A DNA stretch of 61,642 nucleotides from Hyphomicrobiales bacterium (lineage in GTDB: Bacteria > Pseudomonadota > Alphaproteobacteria > Rhizobiales > Beijerinckiaceae): the NCBI GenBank assembly GCA_028290405.1, contig JAQGJX010000083.1:1-61642 (forward strand). The letters are read 5' to 3'. The notes beneath the pieces were generated by a model. The model did not search any database. It had not been told where the DNA came from and saw only the letters and a program-made list of their open reading frames with translations. The translations under genes and the position numbers were made by a program. Positions 43,912 through 53,191 of the stretch are shown here, piece after piece. The stretch's first letter is position 1; the number at the start of each line of letters is the position of its first letter.

Positions 43912-44607
43912 ATGTTGCGGGTCGAGAACGTCGATCTATCCTATGGCGCGGCGCGGGTCCTGCGGTCGGTCAACGTCGCCGCGCAAGTCGGCCAGGTCTC
44001 GTGCGTGCTGGGCCGCAACGGCGTCGGCAAGACCTCGCTGCTGCGCGCCATCGTGGGCCACCAGCCGATCGGCGCGGGGCGCATCGAATTCGGCGGCCAG
44101 GACATCTCGCGCCTCGCGTCCTTCGAGCGGGCGCGGCGCGGGATCGCCTACGTTCCGCAGGGCCGCGAGATTTTTCCGCTGCTCAGCGTGAAGGAAAACC
44201 TCGAGACCGGGTTCGCCCCCGTGGCGCGCAAGGACCGCTACGTGCAGGACGAGATTTTCGAGCTGTTTCCGGTGCTCGGCCAGATGATGCACCGGCGCGG
44301 CGGCGACCTGTCCGGCGGCCAGCAGCAGCAGCTCGCCATCGGCCGCGCGCTCGTCACGCGCCCGAAGCTGCTCGTCCTGGACGAGCCCACGGAGGGCATC
44401 CAGCCCTCCGTCATCAAGGACATCGGCCGCGCCATTGACTATCTGCGCCGCAAGGGCGACATGGCGATCCTGCTCGTCGAGCAGTATTTCGATTTCGCGC
44501 GCGAGCTGGCCGACACGTTCGTGGTGCTGGAGCGCGGCGAGGTCGTGATGGCCGGAACGCATGACGACCTGAAGGGCGACGATGTCCGCGCTCGCATCGC
44601 GATCTGA
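43912..44607 (+). CDS. urtE: Urea ABC transporter ATP-binding protein UrtE
   Basis: The second ATPase, 231 residues: Walker A GRNGVGKTSLL, signature LSGGQQQQLAIGRAL, Walker B LLVLDEPTEGIQPS, and EQYFDFA in place of the H-loop His, as in UrtE/LivF proteins. Twenty-one bases after urtD, with CTGGAG upstream. The end overlaps ureD by 26 bases, so import and hydrolysis genes are in one transcript. Confidence 0.95.
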   Translation: MLRVENVDLSYGAARVLRSVNVAAQVGQVSCVLGRNGVGKTSLLRAIVGHQPIGAGRIEFGGQDISRLASFERARRGIAYVPQGREIFPLLSVKENLETGFAPVARKDRYVQDEIFELFPVLGQMMHRRGGDLSGGQQQQLAIGRALVTRPKLLVLDEPTEGIQPSVIKDIGRAIDYLRRKGDMAILLVEQYFDFARELADTFVVLERGEVVMAGTHDDLKGDDVRARIAI

Positions 44608-45442
44608 CGAAGCGCTGCGCGAAGCCGGCGATCCGCTGGCGTCGATCCGCGCGCGCGGCCTGATTTCCCTCACCACCGCCGCCCATGGCGGCGTCACGCG
44701 CCGTGCGCGCGTGCGCGAGGAAGGCGCCTTGCGCCTGCGGTTCCCCCGGGAGGCGCGGGACAGGCTGGACGCCGTGCTGGTCAACGTCGCGGGCGGCATG
44801 GCGGGCGGAGACGTGTTCGGGGTCTCGCTGTCCGCCGGGGAGGGCGCTCGCCTCATGGTCACCACTGCGGCCGCCGAGAAAGTCTATCGCGCGCTGGGCC
44901 GCGAGACGGTCGCCAACTTCGCGCTGGAGGCGGGAGAGGGCGCCTCGCTCGCCTTCCTGCCGCAGGAGACCATCCTGTTCGACAGGGTGCGCCTGTCGCG
45001 CCGGTTTGATCTGGCCATGCACGCCAGCGCGCGCCTGATCGCGTGCGATCTCACCATCCTGGGCCGAGCCGCCATGGGGGAGGACGTGCGCAGCCTCTGG
45101 CTCAACGACCAATGGCGGCTGCGGCGCGCCGGCAAGCTCATCTGGGCGGACGCCATGCGCATCGACGGCGACGCGCAGCAGCAACTCGCGGCGCTCGCCA
45201 CGGGCGGCGGGGCGCGGGCCTTCGGATCGCTTCTTTACGCCGCGCCGGACGCCGCCCGGCATCTGGAGGCCTTGCGGGCCAGCCTGTCCGACGCGCCGGG
45301 CTGCGAGGCCGCCGCGACCAGCTTTGACGGCTTGCTCGTGGCGCGCTTCATGGCTCATGATGGCGCCGGCGCACGCGCCGCCATGGCGCGCGCGCTGGCC
45401 CTGTTGCCGGACGCGGCGCCCCCGCGCAGCTGGTCCACCTGA
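44582..45442 (+). CDS. ureD: Urease accessory protein UreD
   Basis: Chaperone (286 residues) that binds the urease apoprotein and, with UreF and UreG, forms the activation complex that installs the nickel centre. Family segments seen: LVNVAGGMAGGDVF, TTAAAEKVYRA, FLPQETILFDR. The start overlaps urtE by 26 bases. Cytoplasmic. Its position first in the urease block (D-A-B-C-E-F-G) is the common alphaproteobacterial order. Confidence 0.93.
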   Translation: MSALASRSDEALREAGDPLASIRARGLISLTTAAHGGVTRRARVREEGALRLRFPREARDRLDAVLVNVAGGMAGGDVFGVSLSAGEGARLMVTTAAAEKVYRALGRETVANFALEAGEGASLAFLPQETILFDRVRLSRRFDLAMHASARLIACDLTILGRAAMGEDVRSLWLNDQWRLRRAGKLIWADAMRIDGDAQQQLAALATGGGARAFGSLLYAAPDAARHLEALRASLSDAPGCEAAATSFDGLLVARFMAHDGAGARAAMARALALLPDAAPPRSWST

Positions 45443-45466
45443 CAACATTCGACACGAGGACGCCCG

Positions 45467-45769
45467 ATGAACCTGACGCCGCGCGAAAAGGATAAACTGC
45501 TGGTCTCGCTGGCCGCCATGGTCGCGCGCGCGCGGCTGGCGCGCGGCGTGAAGCTCAATCATCCCGAGAGCGTCGCGCTCATCACCGATTACGTGGTCGA
45601 AGGCGCGCGCGACGGGCGCTCCGTGGCGGACCTGATGGAGGCCGCCGCCCATGTGGTGACGCGCGCGCAGGTCATGGACGGCATCGCCGAGATGATCCAC
45701 GACGTCCAGGTGGAGGCGACCTTCCCGGACGGCACCCAGCTCGTCACCGGCCACGAACCCATCCGCTGA
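45467..45769 (+). CDS. ureA: Urease subunit gamma
   Basis: A 100-residue structural subunit: starts [20 protein letters not shown], with [22 protein letters not shown] in the middle (read in parts), and ends [16 protein letters not shown], a near-canonical UreA. It is separate from UreB, unlike the fused forms of some bacteria. Nine bases lie before ureB. Confidence 0.97.
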   Translation: MNLTPREKDKLLVSLAAMVARARLARGVKLNHPESVALITDYVVEGARDGRSVADLMEAAAHVVTRAQVMDGIAEMIHDVQVEATFPDGTQLVTGHEPIR

Positions 45770-45777
45770 GGCGCGCC

Positions 45778-46083
45778 ATGATCCCCGGTGAAATCATCAC
45801 GCAGGACGGCGACATCGTCCTGAACGAAGGCCGCGAGACGGTGACGCTGACCGTCGCCAACACCGGCAACCGGCCCATCCAGGTCGGCTCGCACTACCAC
45901 TTCTTCGAAACGAACCCGGCGCTCAGCTTCGAGCGCGGCAAGGCCCGCGGCTTCCGCCTCGACATCGCCGCCGGCACCGCGGTGCGCTTTGAGCCGGGAC
46001 AGACGCGGGAGGTGCAGCTTGTCGCGCTGGCGGGCAAGCGCGAGGTGTTCGGCTTCCGGCAGGACGTGATGGGGCCTCTCTAG
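45778..46083 (+). CDS. ureB: Urease subunit beta
   Basis: A 101-residue beta subunit: [53 protein letters not shown]. All hallmark parts are present. The full structural trio is separate genes A, B, C. Confidence 0.97.
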   Translation: MIPGEIITQDGDIVLNEGRETVTLTVANTGNRPIQVGSHYHFFETNPALSFERGKARGFRLDIAAGTAVRFEPGQTREVQLVALAGKREVFGFRQDVMGPL

Positions 46084-46121
46084 CCCGTTTCAGAAATTCA
46101 CCGATCCATGGGGCTTCAACC

Positions 46122-47834
46122 ATGTCCACCCGCATTTCCCGATCCGCCTACGCGGACATGTTCGGACCCACGACGGGCGACCGCATCCGGCTGGCCGACA
46201 CGCAGCTCATCATCGAGGTGGAGAAGGACTTCACCACCTACGGGGAGGAAGTGAAGTTCGGCGGCGGCAAGGTCGTCCGCGACGGCATGGGCCAGTCGCA
46301 GGCCTCGCGGGCCCAAGGGGCGGTCGACACCGTCATCACCAATGTGGTGATCCTCGACCATTGGGGCGTGGTGAAGGCCGACATCGGCCTGCGCGACGGG
46401 CTCATCTATAGGATCGGCAAGGCCGGCAATCCTGACATCCAGCCCGGCGTCGACATCATCGTGGGCCCCGGCACCGAGGTCATCGCCGGCGAAGGCAAGA
46501 TCGTCACCGCGGGCGGCTTCGACAGCCACATCCATTTCATCTGCCCGCAGCAGATCGAGGAGGCGCTGATGTCGGGCGTCACCTCCATGCTGGGCGGCGG
46601 CACCGGCCCCGCGCACGGCACGTTCGCCACCACCTGCACGCCCGGCCCCTGGCACATCGCCCGCATGATCGAGGCCGCCGACGCGTTTCCGATGAACCTC
46701 GGCTTCGCCGGCAAGGGCAACGCCTCCCTGCCGGCCGGCCTTGAAGAACAGGTGAAGGCGGGCGCCTGCGCGCTGAAGCTGCATGAGGACTGGGGCACCA
46801 CCCCCGCGGCCATCGACAATTGCCTGTCGGTCGCCGACGAGCACGACATCCAGGTGATGATCCACACGGACACGCTGAACGAGTCGGGTTTCGTGGAAGA
46901 CACCGTGGCGGCGTTCAAGGGTCGCACCATCCACGCCTTCCACACGGAGGGCGCGGGCGGCGGCCACGCGCCGGACATCATCAAGGTCTGCGGCCTGCCC
47001 AACGTGCTGCCGTCGTCCACCAATCCCACGCGCCCCTTCACGGTGAACACGCTCGACGAGCATCTCGACATGCTCATGGTCTGCCATCATCTCGATCCCT
47101 CGATCACCGAGGACCTGGCGTTCGCCGAGAGCCGCATCCGCAAGGAGACCATTGCGGCCGAGGACATCCTGCACGACATCGGCGCGCTCTCCATGATGTC
47201 CTCCGACAGCCAGGCCATGGGCCGCGTCGGCGAGGTCGTCATCCGGACGTGGCAGACGGCGGACAAGATGAAGCGCCAGCGCGGCGCGCTGCCGGGCGAG
47301 CGCGGCGACAACGACAACATGCGCGCGCGCCGCTATGTGGCGAAGTACACGATCAACCCCGCCATCGCGCACGGCGTGTCGAAGCACATCGGCTCCATCG
47401 AGCCCGGCAAGCTGGCCGATCTCGTCATGTGGTCGCCGGCCTTTTTCGGCGTGAAGCCCGATTGCGTCATCAAGGGCGGCATGATCGCCGCAGCCCCCAT
47501 GGGCGACCCCAACGCGTCCATCCCCACCCCTCAGCCGGTGCATTACCGGCCGATGTTCGGCGCCTATGGCCGCGCGGTGACGTCCACCTCGCTGACGTTC
47601 GTCTCGAAAGCCGCCGTCGAGGGCGATCTCAAGGGCCGGCTCGGCGTCGCCAAGCGCCTCGTGGCGGTGGAGAACACGCGCGGCGGCATCTCGAAGGCCT
47701 CCATGATCCACAACGATCTCACGCCAAAGGTCGAGGTCGATCCGGAAACCTACGTGGTGAAGGCGGACGGGGAGGTGCTGGTGTGCGAACCGGCGACCGA
47801 GTTGCCCATGGCCCAGCGGTATTTCATGTATTGA
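46122..47834 (+). CDS. ureC: Urease subunit alpha (catalytic)
   Basis: The nickel-binding amidohydrolase that splits urea to ammonia and carbamate. 570 residues. The active site is complete: H136 and H138 (DSHIHF), carbamylated K219 ([12 protein letters not shown]), H248 (IHTD), H274, and the flap C321/H322 (MVCHHLDPS), with the Asp ligand in SSDSQAMG. The ATG at 46122 follows ureB by 38 bases. Confidence 0.98.
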   Translation: MSTRISRSAYADMFGPTTGDRIRLADTQLIIEVEKDFTTYGEEVKFGGGKVVRDGMGQSQASRAQGAVDTVITNVVILDHWGVVKADIGLRDGLIYRIGKAGNPDIQPGVDIIVGPGTEVIAGEGKIVTAGGFDSHIHFICPQQIEEALMSGVTSMLGGGTGPAHGTFATTCTPGPWHIARMIEAADAFPMNLGFAGKGNASLPAGLEEQVKAGACALKLHEDWGTTPAAIDNCLSVADEHDIQVMIHTDTLNESGFVEDTVAAFKGRTIHAFHTEGAGGGHAPDIIKVCGLPNVLPSSTNPTRPFTVNTLDEHLDMLMVCHHLDPSITEDLAFAESRIRKETIAAEDILHDIGALSMMSSDSQAMGRVGEVVIRTWQTADKMKRQRGALPGERGDNDNMRARRYVAKYTINPAIAHGVSKHIGSIEPGKLADLVMWSPAFFGVKPDCVIKGGMIAAAPMGDPNASIPTPQPVHYRPMFGAYGRAVTSTSLTFVSKAAVEGDLKGRLGVAKRLVAVENTRGGISKASMIHNDLTPKVEVDPETYVVKADGEVLVCEPATELPMAQRYFMY

Positions 47835-47845
47835 ACGTGCATTTG

Positions 47846-47910
47846 CCCCTGCGCCCGGTTAAGCGAAAGCCAGAAAGCCGGTTCGCCGGCGCGACGCAAA
47901 CGGGCAGGGG
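47846..47910 (+). promoter_or_regulatory. Hairpin in the ureC-ureE gap covering the ureE ribosome site region
   Basis: CCCCTG-CG-CCCG (47846-47857) pairs with CGGGCAGGGG (47901-47910) with a two-base bulge, and an inner stem GCCGG-TTCG-CCGGC (47877-47890) is capped by a stable TTCG loop. The 3' arm includes the GGGG of the ureE ribosome site, so it may tune accessory versus structural protein levels. Confidence 0.45.
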
Positions 47911-47918
47911 ACCATAGG

Positions 47919-48578
47919 ATGAGCATGATCCGCGCGAACTTCATCAGCACCCGGGGCGCCTGGCGGGCGACCGCCGCCGACACCATAGTGCTCGACTACG
48001 AGGGACGACACCGGCGCCGGGTGACGATGACCGCGACCCGGGGGACCCAGTTCCTGCTGGACCTGCCGGAAGCGGTGGCGCTGCGCGGCGGCGACGCGCT
48101 GATCCTCGAGGACGGCCGCCTGATCGAGATCGTCGCCGCGCCTGAAGAACTGGCGGAAATCCGCTGCCCGGACGCCCGCCAGCTGGCCCGCGTCGCCTAC
48201 CACATCGGCAACCGCCACGTGCAGGCGGAGATCATGCCCAAGAGCATTCGCATCCGCCGCGACCACGTGCTGGAGGACATGGTGCGCGGCCTGGGGGCCA
48301 AGGTCATGCACATCGAAGCGCCCTTCGAGCCGGACACGGGAGCCTATGAGGCGCAGGAGCCCGCGCACGCGCACGCGGGCCACGGCCACGCCCATCATGG
48401 CCACGATCATCATGGCCACGATCATCATGGGCACGAGCCCCATGATCACGGCCATCCCGAGCACGTGCATGGCCCCGAATGCGGCCACGAAGACCACCAG
48501 CACGGGCATGACCACAAGCACGAGCACAAGCACGAACATGGCGCGCACGGCCACGGCCATGGCCACAAGCACGACTGA
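47919..48578 (+). CDS. ureE: Urease accessory nickel metallochaperone UreE with histidine-rich tail
   Basis: A 219-residue nickel chaperone. An N-terminal peptide-binding-like domain (1-75), then the metal-binding domain (about 80-140) with [12 protein letters not shown], whose His100 is the conserved metal ligand. From about 149 to the end is a 71-residue tail with 32 histidines, mostly HGH/HDH/HEH repeats, plus one cysteine. Typical UreE tails are 10-20 residues, so this one is unusually long. It probably stores or buffers nickel. The end overlaps ureF by 20 bases. Confidence 0.95.
   Translation: MSMIRANFISTRGAWRATAADTIVLDYEGRHRRRVTMTATRGTQFLLDLPEAVALRGGDALILEDGRLIEIVAAPEELAEIRCPDARQLARVAYHIGNRHVQAEIMPKSIRIRRDHVLEDMVRGLGAKVMHIEAPFEPDTGAYEAQEPAHAHAGHGHAHHGHDHHGHDHHGHEPHDHGHPEHVHGPECGHEDHQHGHDHKHEHKHEHGAHGHGHGHKHD
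48393..48437 (+). repeat. 15-base tandem repeat within the ureE His-tail coding region
   Basis: CATCATGGCCACGAT occurs at 48393-48407 and 48408-48422, followed by a copy with two changes at 48423-48437. It encodes HHGHD units. This looks like replication-slippage expansion of the tail. It is coding and in frame. Confidence 0.85.
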
Positions 48579-49238
48579 CCCCGCGCTGGCGCTGTTCGCC
48601 TGGCTGTCGCCCGCCTATCCGGTGGGCGCCTTCGCGTATTCGCACGGGCTGGAATGGGCCATCGAAGCCGGGGACGTGCGCGACGGGGCCAGCCTCGCCG
48701 CGTGGCTGGGCGCGCTCGTGCAGTACGGCTCGGGCCGCAACGATGCGATCCTGTTCGCCTGCGCGTGGCGCGCGGTGAATGAAAGCGGCGATCTCGCCTC
48801 GCTGGCGGAACTCGCCGTCGCGCTCTCGCCCTCGCAGGAGCGCAGGCTGGAAAGCGTGCAGCAGGGCGCAGCCTTCCTCGCCGCGACGCGCGCCGCCTGG
48901 CCGTGCGCCAGGCTGGACGACGTGATCGCCCAGGTGGGCGCGCACACCGCCTACGCGGTCTGCTTCGGCGCCAGCGCGGCGGCGCACGGCCTGCCTTTGC
49001 GCCCGGCGCTCGAAGGGTTCGTGGCGGCCTTCGGGGCCAGCCTCGTGTCCGCCGCAGTGCGCCTCAGCGTCATCGGCCAGACCGAAGGGCAGGCCATCGT
49101 GGCGCGCCTCGCCCCGCTGGCGTCCGCCGCCGCCGCGCACGCGCAGGACGCCGGGCCGGACGACCTCGGCGGATGCGCGCTGCGCGCGGATCTCGCGTCC
49201 ATCCATCACGAAACCCAGTACTCAAGGCTGTTTCGCTC

Positions 49239-49242
<4 letters not shown>
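48559..49242 (+). CDS. ureF: Urease accessory protein UreF
   Basis: A 227-residue activation-complex protein with [23 protein letters not shown] (read as two pieces) near the start, [23 protein letters not shown] at the end (two pieces). It gates GTP use by UreG on the UreD-apourease complex. The ATG at 48559 starts the family-like [12 protein letters not shown]; longer upstream readings fall in the His-tail repeat and make no sense. The start is inside ureE (20-base overlap), the end overlaps ureG by ATGA. Confidence 0.92.
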
Positions 49243-49853
<611 letters not shown>

Positions 49854-49873
49854 AGCCAGCCGCGCTGGCGTGA

Positions 49874-49942
49874 ACGAAACCACTCCTCATTTCGTTTGTC
49901 CCGATGCGGCCGACGCGCCGCGGACAAGCTGAGGAGTTTCGT
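49874..49942 (+). promoter_or_regulatory. Long stem-loop that pairs the ribosome-binding site of the next gene
   Basis: ACGAAA (49874-49879) and CTCCTCA (49883-49889) pair with TGAGGAG and TTTCGT (49930-49942), with a three-base bulge, and TTGTCC/GGACAA (49896-49901/49922-49927) add an inner stem. The GAGGAG at 49931-49936 is the best ribosome site of the next gene, so folding would hide it. It could also mark the 3' end of the urease mRNA. Confidence 0.6.
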
Positions 49943-50722
49943 TTGCCGCGTCTTCTGACCTGGAACGTCCACCGCTGCGTGGGGCGCGATGGACGCTGTT
50001 CGCCTGAGCGGATCGCGGGCATCATCGGCGAACTGAAGCCCGACGTGGTTGTGCTGCAGGAGCTCGACGTGCGCCGTCGCCGCACGGGCGGGATCGACCA
50101 GGCCCATGTCATCGCCCACAGGCTGGGCATGACCCACCATTTCCACCCCGCCTACACGGTGATGGAGGAAGCCTACGGCGACGCCATCCTCACCGCGCGC
50201 CCCTCGCGCATGATCAGGGGCGCGGCCCTGCCGGGCATCGGTCCCTTGTCGGGCCTGGAGCCCCGCGGCGCCCTGTGGGCCAGCGTGCATCTCGCGGGCG
50301 CGGACGTGCAGATCTTCAACACGCATCTTGGCCTGCGCAGCCGCGAGCGCCTGGCGCAGGTCGACGCCCTGCTGGGCCGCGACTGGATCGGTTCGCCAAG
50401 CTGCCGTGAACCGGTCATCATCGCGGGCGACTTCAACGCGGTGCCGCGCTCGCGCGTCTACGCCCGTCTCGCGTCGAGCCTGAAGGACGCGCAATGCATC
50501 GCCGGCCGGCGCAAGCCGCAGGCGACCTTCCCGTCCCGGCTGCCGCTTCTGCGGCTGGATCACGTGTTCGTCAGCAAATCCATCGAAGTGCAGCGCGCCG
50601 AAACGGTGCGAACCCAGGAAGCGCGCATCGCGTCCGACCATCTGGCGCTCTTCGTCGACTTCACCGTGAAGCCTTTGTCGGCGCGCGCCGCTCATGCGCC
50701 GCCGGAGCGCGCCGAAGCATGA
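49943..50722 (+). CDS. Endonuclease/exonuclease/phosphatase family protein (YbhP-like)
   Basis: A 259-residue EEP-fold Mg-dependent phosphoesterase: LLTWNVHRCVGRDG (Asn), VVLQELD (Glu), FNTHLGLR, GDFNAVPRSR, LRLDHVFVS and SDHLALFVD are the family motifs in order. A TTG at 49943 with GAGGAG six bases upstream is my preferred start; an ATG at 49904 in the same frame lies in the hairpin loop without a ribosome site. In E. coli a related gene (ybhP) sits with the cardiolipin synthase gene clsB and ybhN, as here. Substrate unknown, perhaps phospholipid. Confidence 0.85.
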   Translation: MPRLLTWNVHRCVGRDGRCSPERIAGIIGELKPDVVVLQELDVRRRRTGGIDQAHVIAHRLGMTHHFHPAYTVMEEAYGDAILTARPSRMIRGAALPGIGPLSGLEPRGALWASVHLAGADVQIFNTHLGLRSRERLAQVDALLGRDWIGSPSCREPVIIAGDFNAVPRSRVYARLASSLKDAQCIAGRRKPQATFPSRLPLLRLDHVFVSKSIEVQRAETVRTQEARIASDHLALFVDFTVKPLSARAAHAPPERAEA

Positions 50723-51636
50723 ACAGGCGGTATGTGGGATGGGGCATAGGCGCCTTCGGGGTCGCGCTCGCGGCGTTTCTGATCTACCGCACCTTGAGCC
50801 AATACACTTGGGATGAGCTTGCGTCCTCCGTTGCGGCGGTGCCGGCGGCGCGGCTGGCCGGCGCGCTTGGTTTTGCGGGCGCGAGCTATGTCTGCCTCAC
50901 GTTCTTCGACTGGCTGGGCCTGCGTTATGCGGGCCGCCCGCTGCCGTGGCGCAAGGCGGCGCACGCCTCCTTCGTCAGCTTGTCGCTGGGCCACAACATC
51001 GGCTTTGCGGCGCTCAGCAGCGGCGCGATCCGCTACCGGTTCTACAAACGCTGGGGCCTTGGCGCGGAGGAGGTCGCGAAGGTCATCGCGTTTTGCGCCG
51101 CCACCGTGGGCCTGGGGCTCGCGTCGCTGGCGGGCGTCGCGTGCCTGGCGCGGCCGGAGACGGCCGCCCGCGTGCTGAGCCTCGATCCTGCGTCCGTTCG
51201 CATGCTGGGCGCCGCCTGCATCGGGGTGTGCATGGCGTGGATCGCCGCGTCCGCGCTCCTGCGTGCGCCGCTGCACGTTTGGCGCTGGCGTTTCGAACTT
51301 CCGCCTCTTCGTCTCGCGGCGGCGCAGACCTTGGTTGGGGCGCTCAACTTCGCGCTCGTCGCCGCATGCCTGCACCAGGCGCTGGCGGCCGCCGCGCAGG
51401 TGGATTACGCAGCCGTCGCCACCGCGTACGTCATCGCCAACGTCGCCGTGCTGGTCAGCCATGTGCCGGGCGGGCTCGGGGTGATCGAAACGGTGGTGTC
51501 CTACCTTATACCCGGGGCCCCGCTCATCGGCGCGCTGCTGGTGTTTCGCTTCGCTTACTTCCTGGCGCCGCTGGCCCTTGGCCTGCTGACCCTGCTGGCG
51601 ACAGAGCTTGCGTGGCGGCGCATGAAATCCCCCTAA
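50719..51636 (+). CDS. YbhN/UPF0104 family membrane protein (lysylphosphatidylglycerol synthase-like transmembrane domain)
   Basis: A 305-residue polytopic protein (about eight hydrophobic helices) with the YbhN-like segments FVSLSLGHNIGFAALSSGAIRYR (in pieces), ATAYVIANVAVLVSHVPGGLGVIETVV (in pieces). It overlaps the EEP gene by ATGA and converges with the phospholipase D gene (4-base overlap of 3' ends, 51633-51636). Flippase-like activity is known for the MprF domain that it resembles; for YbhN it is not shown. Confidence 0.85.
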   Translation: MNRRYVGWGIGAFGVALAAFLIYRTLSQYTWDELASSVAAVPAARLAGALGFAGASYVCLTFFDWLGLRYAGRPLPWRKAAHASFVSLSLGHNIGFAALSSGAIRYRFYKRWGLGAEEVAKVIAFCAATVGLGLASLAGVACLARPETAARVLSLDPASVRMLGAACIGVCMAWIAASALLRAPLHVWRWRFELPPLRLAAAQTLVGALNFALVAACLHQALAAAAQVDYAAVATAYVIANVAVLVSHVPGGLGVIETVVSYLIPGAPLIGALLVFRFAYFLAPLALGLLTLLATELAWRRMKSP

Positions 51637-53132
51637 GGGCGATGATGCCTGCGACGCAGGAACCACAGCGGCTCGAAGGGCCGGTGCGGGTCGAGAAGGC
51701 TTGTGCCGCAGACGGGCCGCTCGGGACCTGGAGTCGTGAGCGCATCGAAGCAGTCGAGTCCGCGTTCGCCCGTGTTCACCGCGTCGATCGCGGCGCACAT
51801 GGAGCCAAGGCGCGCCGCAGCTTCGGCGACCTCCCGGGGCGTCGCGTCAAGGTGCTCGCCCAGCAGCCGCCATGTGATCCCCGTAATGGCTTCGCGGGTC
51901 TGCTCCGATCGCGCCTCGATGGCGAGGTCGCATTCGGTGTCCAGCCCCATCGACCTGTTGTTGAGATTGGACGAACCGATGCGGATGAACCTGTCGTCCA
52001 CGACGATCAGCTTGGAATGCACCATCACCTGTGAAGGGCCTGAGGCGGAGCGGATCACCGGATAGCAGACCCGCAGCCGCCCCCATCGATCCGCGCGCTT
52101 CAGCCTCCGGATGAGCCTGTCGCGGTTTTTGCCCATCACCATGCGTTCGGCGAAGCCGCGCGATTCATGGGTCATCAGCACCACGACATCCGGCCCCTCG
52201 CTGTTGGCGAGGTGATCGGCGAGAATGTCGCCGATGAAGCACGCGGTCATGTATTGCGCTTCGATGTAGATGGACTTGCGCGCAGCCAGCAGGCAATCGC
52301 GCGTCAGCGCCTCGACCTCGGTCGCGGGCCGCTGGTCGCCGATCGCCGGCAGAGTGCGGGCGATCGCGATGGCCTCGCGCCGGAAGTCCGGCTGCAGCGA
52401 GGCCGGCCACACGTCGTGCCCGCGGGGGCATGGCTGCAGCTCTTCCCCGATGGCCGTGCGCCAGCGCTCGCGCGCAAGCTCCGCGATGGCTTCGGCGGCC
52501 TCGCCGTCGACCGCCATCTGGATGTCGTGAATGGCGCGATAGGGCTCGCCCTCAGGGCTTTTACGCGCCGGGTGGGCGATCGCATGCGGTCGCGCGTCCC
52601 AGCGGCGCACCGTCAGGTCCATGCCGCCGACGAACGCGATGGAATCGTCGACGCAGACGATCTTCTGGTGATGCGCCGCGTAGATGGGATGAAATGTGTC
52701 CAGCCTGACGCTGATGCGCGGATGCTTCTCCCACTCCGCGCCGAGCAGCAATTGCACCGGCTGGCTGGGCGCGTGAACCACCGCGACGCTCCACACCAGC
52801 ACGCGCACCTCCAGCAGGGGGCGACGTTCCACAAGGTCGCGCAAAAGCGCGCCGAGCGTCATCGACGCCTCGTCGTCAGGCCGAAGCCGGATGCGGTGAT
52901 CGAAGTCCCAGCCGAGGATGAGGATGGAATGTCGCGCGGCGCACAGCGCTTCCTCGAGCCTGCTGAAGTAATCCGCCCCGTCGACGAGCGCTGCGGCGCG
53001 CTCCGCGGTCGCTACGCGCCAGCAGTTTTCACCGGGTTTGAGTATTTCGAACGGCGTCGCCGGCGCGGCCGCCTGCGGGCGCCGCGCGTCGTGCAAATTG
53101 TCATGGTCGCGCCTCTGCGTCGCCGCCGCCAT
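51633..53132 (-). CDS. Phospholipase D-family cardiolipin synthase-like protein
   Basis: A 499-residue PLD-superfamily protein with both HKD motifs: H155xK157x4D162 (HHQKIVCVDDSIAFVGG) and H372xK374x4D379 (HSKLIVVDDRFIRIGSSN). No N-terminal membrane helix is visible, as in ClsB-type enzymes. Likely forms cardiolipin or transfers phosphatidyl groups. It is convergent with its functional neighbour YbhN-like gene. Family members can also be plain phospholipases or nucleases, so the exact activity is inferred. Confidence 0.87.
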   Translation of the reverse strand: MAAATQRRDHDNLHDARRPQAAAPATPFEILKPGENCWRVATAERAAALVDGADYFSRLEEALCAARHSILILGWDFDHRIRLRPDDEASMTLGALLRDLVERRPLLEVRVLVWSVAVVHAPSQPVQLLLGAEWEKHPRISVRLDTFHPIYAAHHQKIVCVDDSIAFVGGMDLTVRRWDARPHAIAHPARKSPEGEPYRAIHDIQMAVDGEAAEAIAELARERWRTAIGEELQPCPRGHDVWPASLQPDFRREAIAIARTLPAIGDQRPATEVEALTRDCLLAARKSIYIEAQYMTACFIGDILADHLANSEGPDVVVLMTHESRGFAERMVMGKNRDRLIRRLKRADRWGRLRVCYPVIRSASGPSQVMVHSKLIVVDDRFIRIGSSNLNNRSMGLDTECDLAIEARSEQTREAITGITWRLLGEHLDATPREVAEAAARLGSMCAAIDAVNTGERGLDCFDALTTPGPERPVCGTSLLDPHRPFEPLWFLRRRHHRP

Positions 53133-53191
53133 TCGCCCGCACCCTCATGTTTCGCGGATCAATGCGCAGCGCCAGTCGAGGTTCCGCTGCC

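Noticed and set aside
46116-47711. 531-codon frame antisense to ureC
   Set aside because: Same composition effect; ureC is unambiguous on the plus strand.
48393-48437. CRISPR-like short repeats
   Set aside because: Contiguous 15-base units without spacers, in frame in ureE, encoding histidine repeats.
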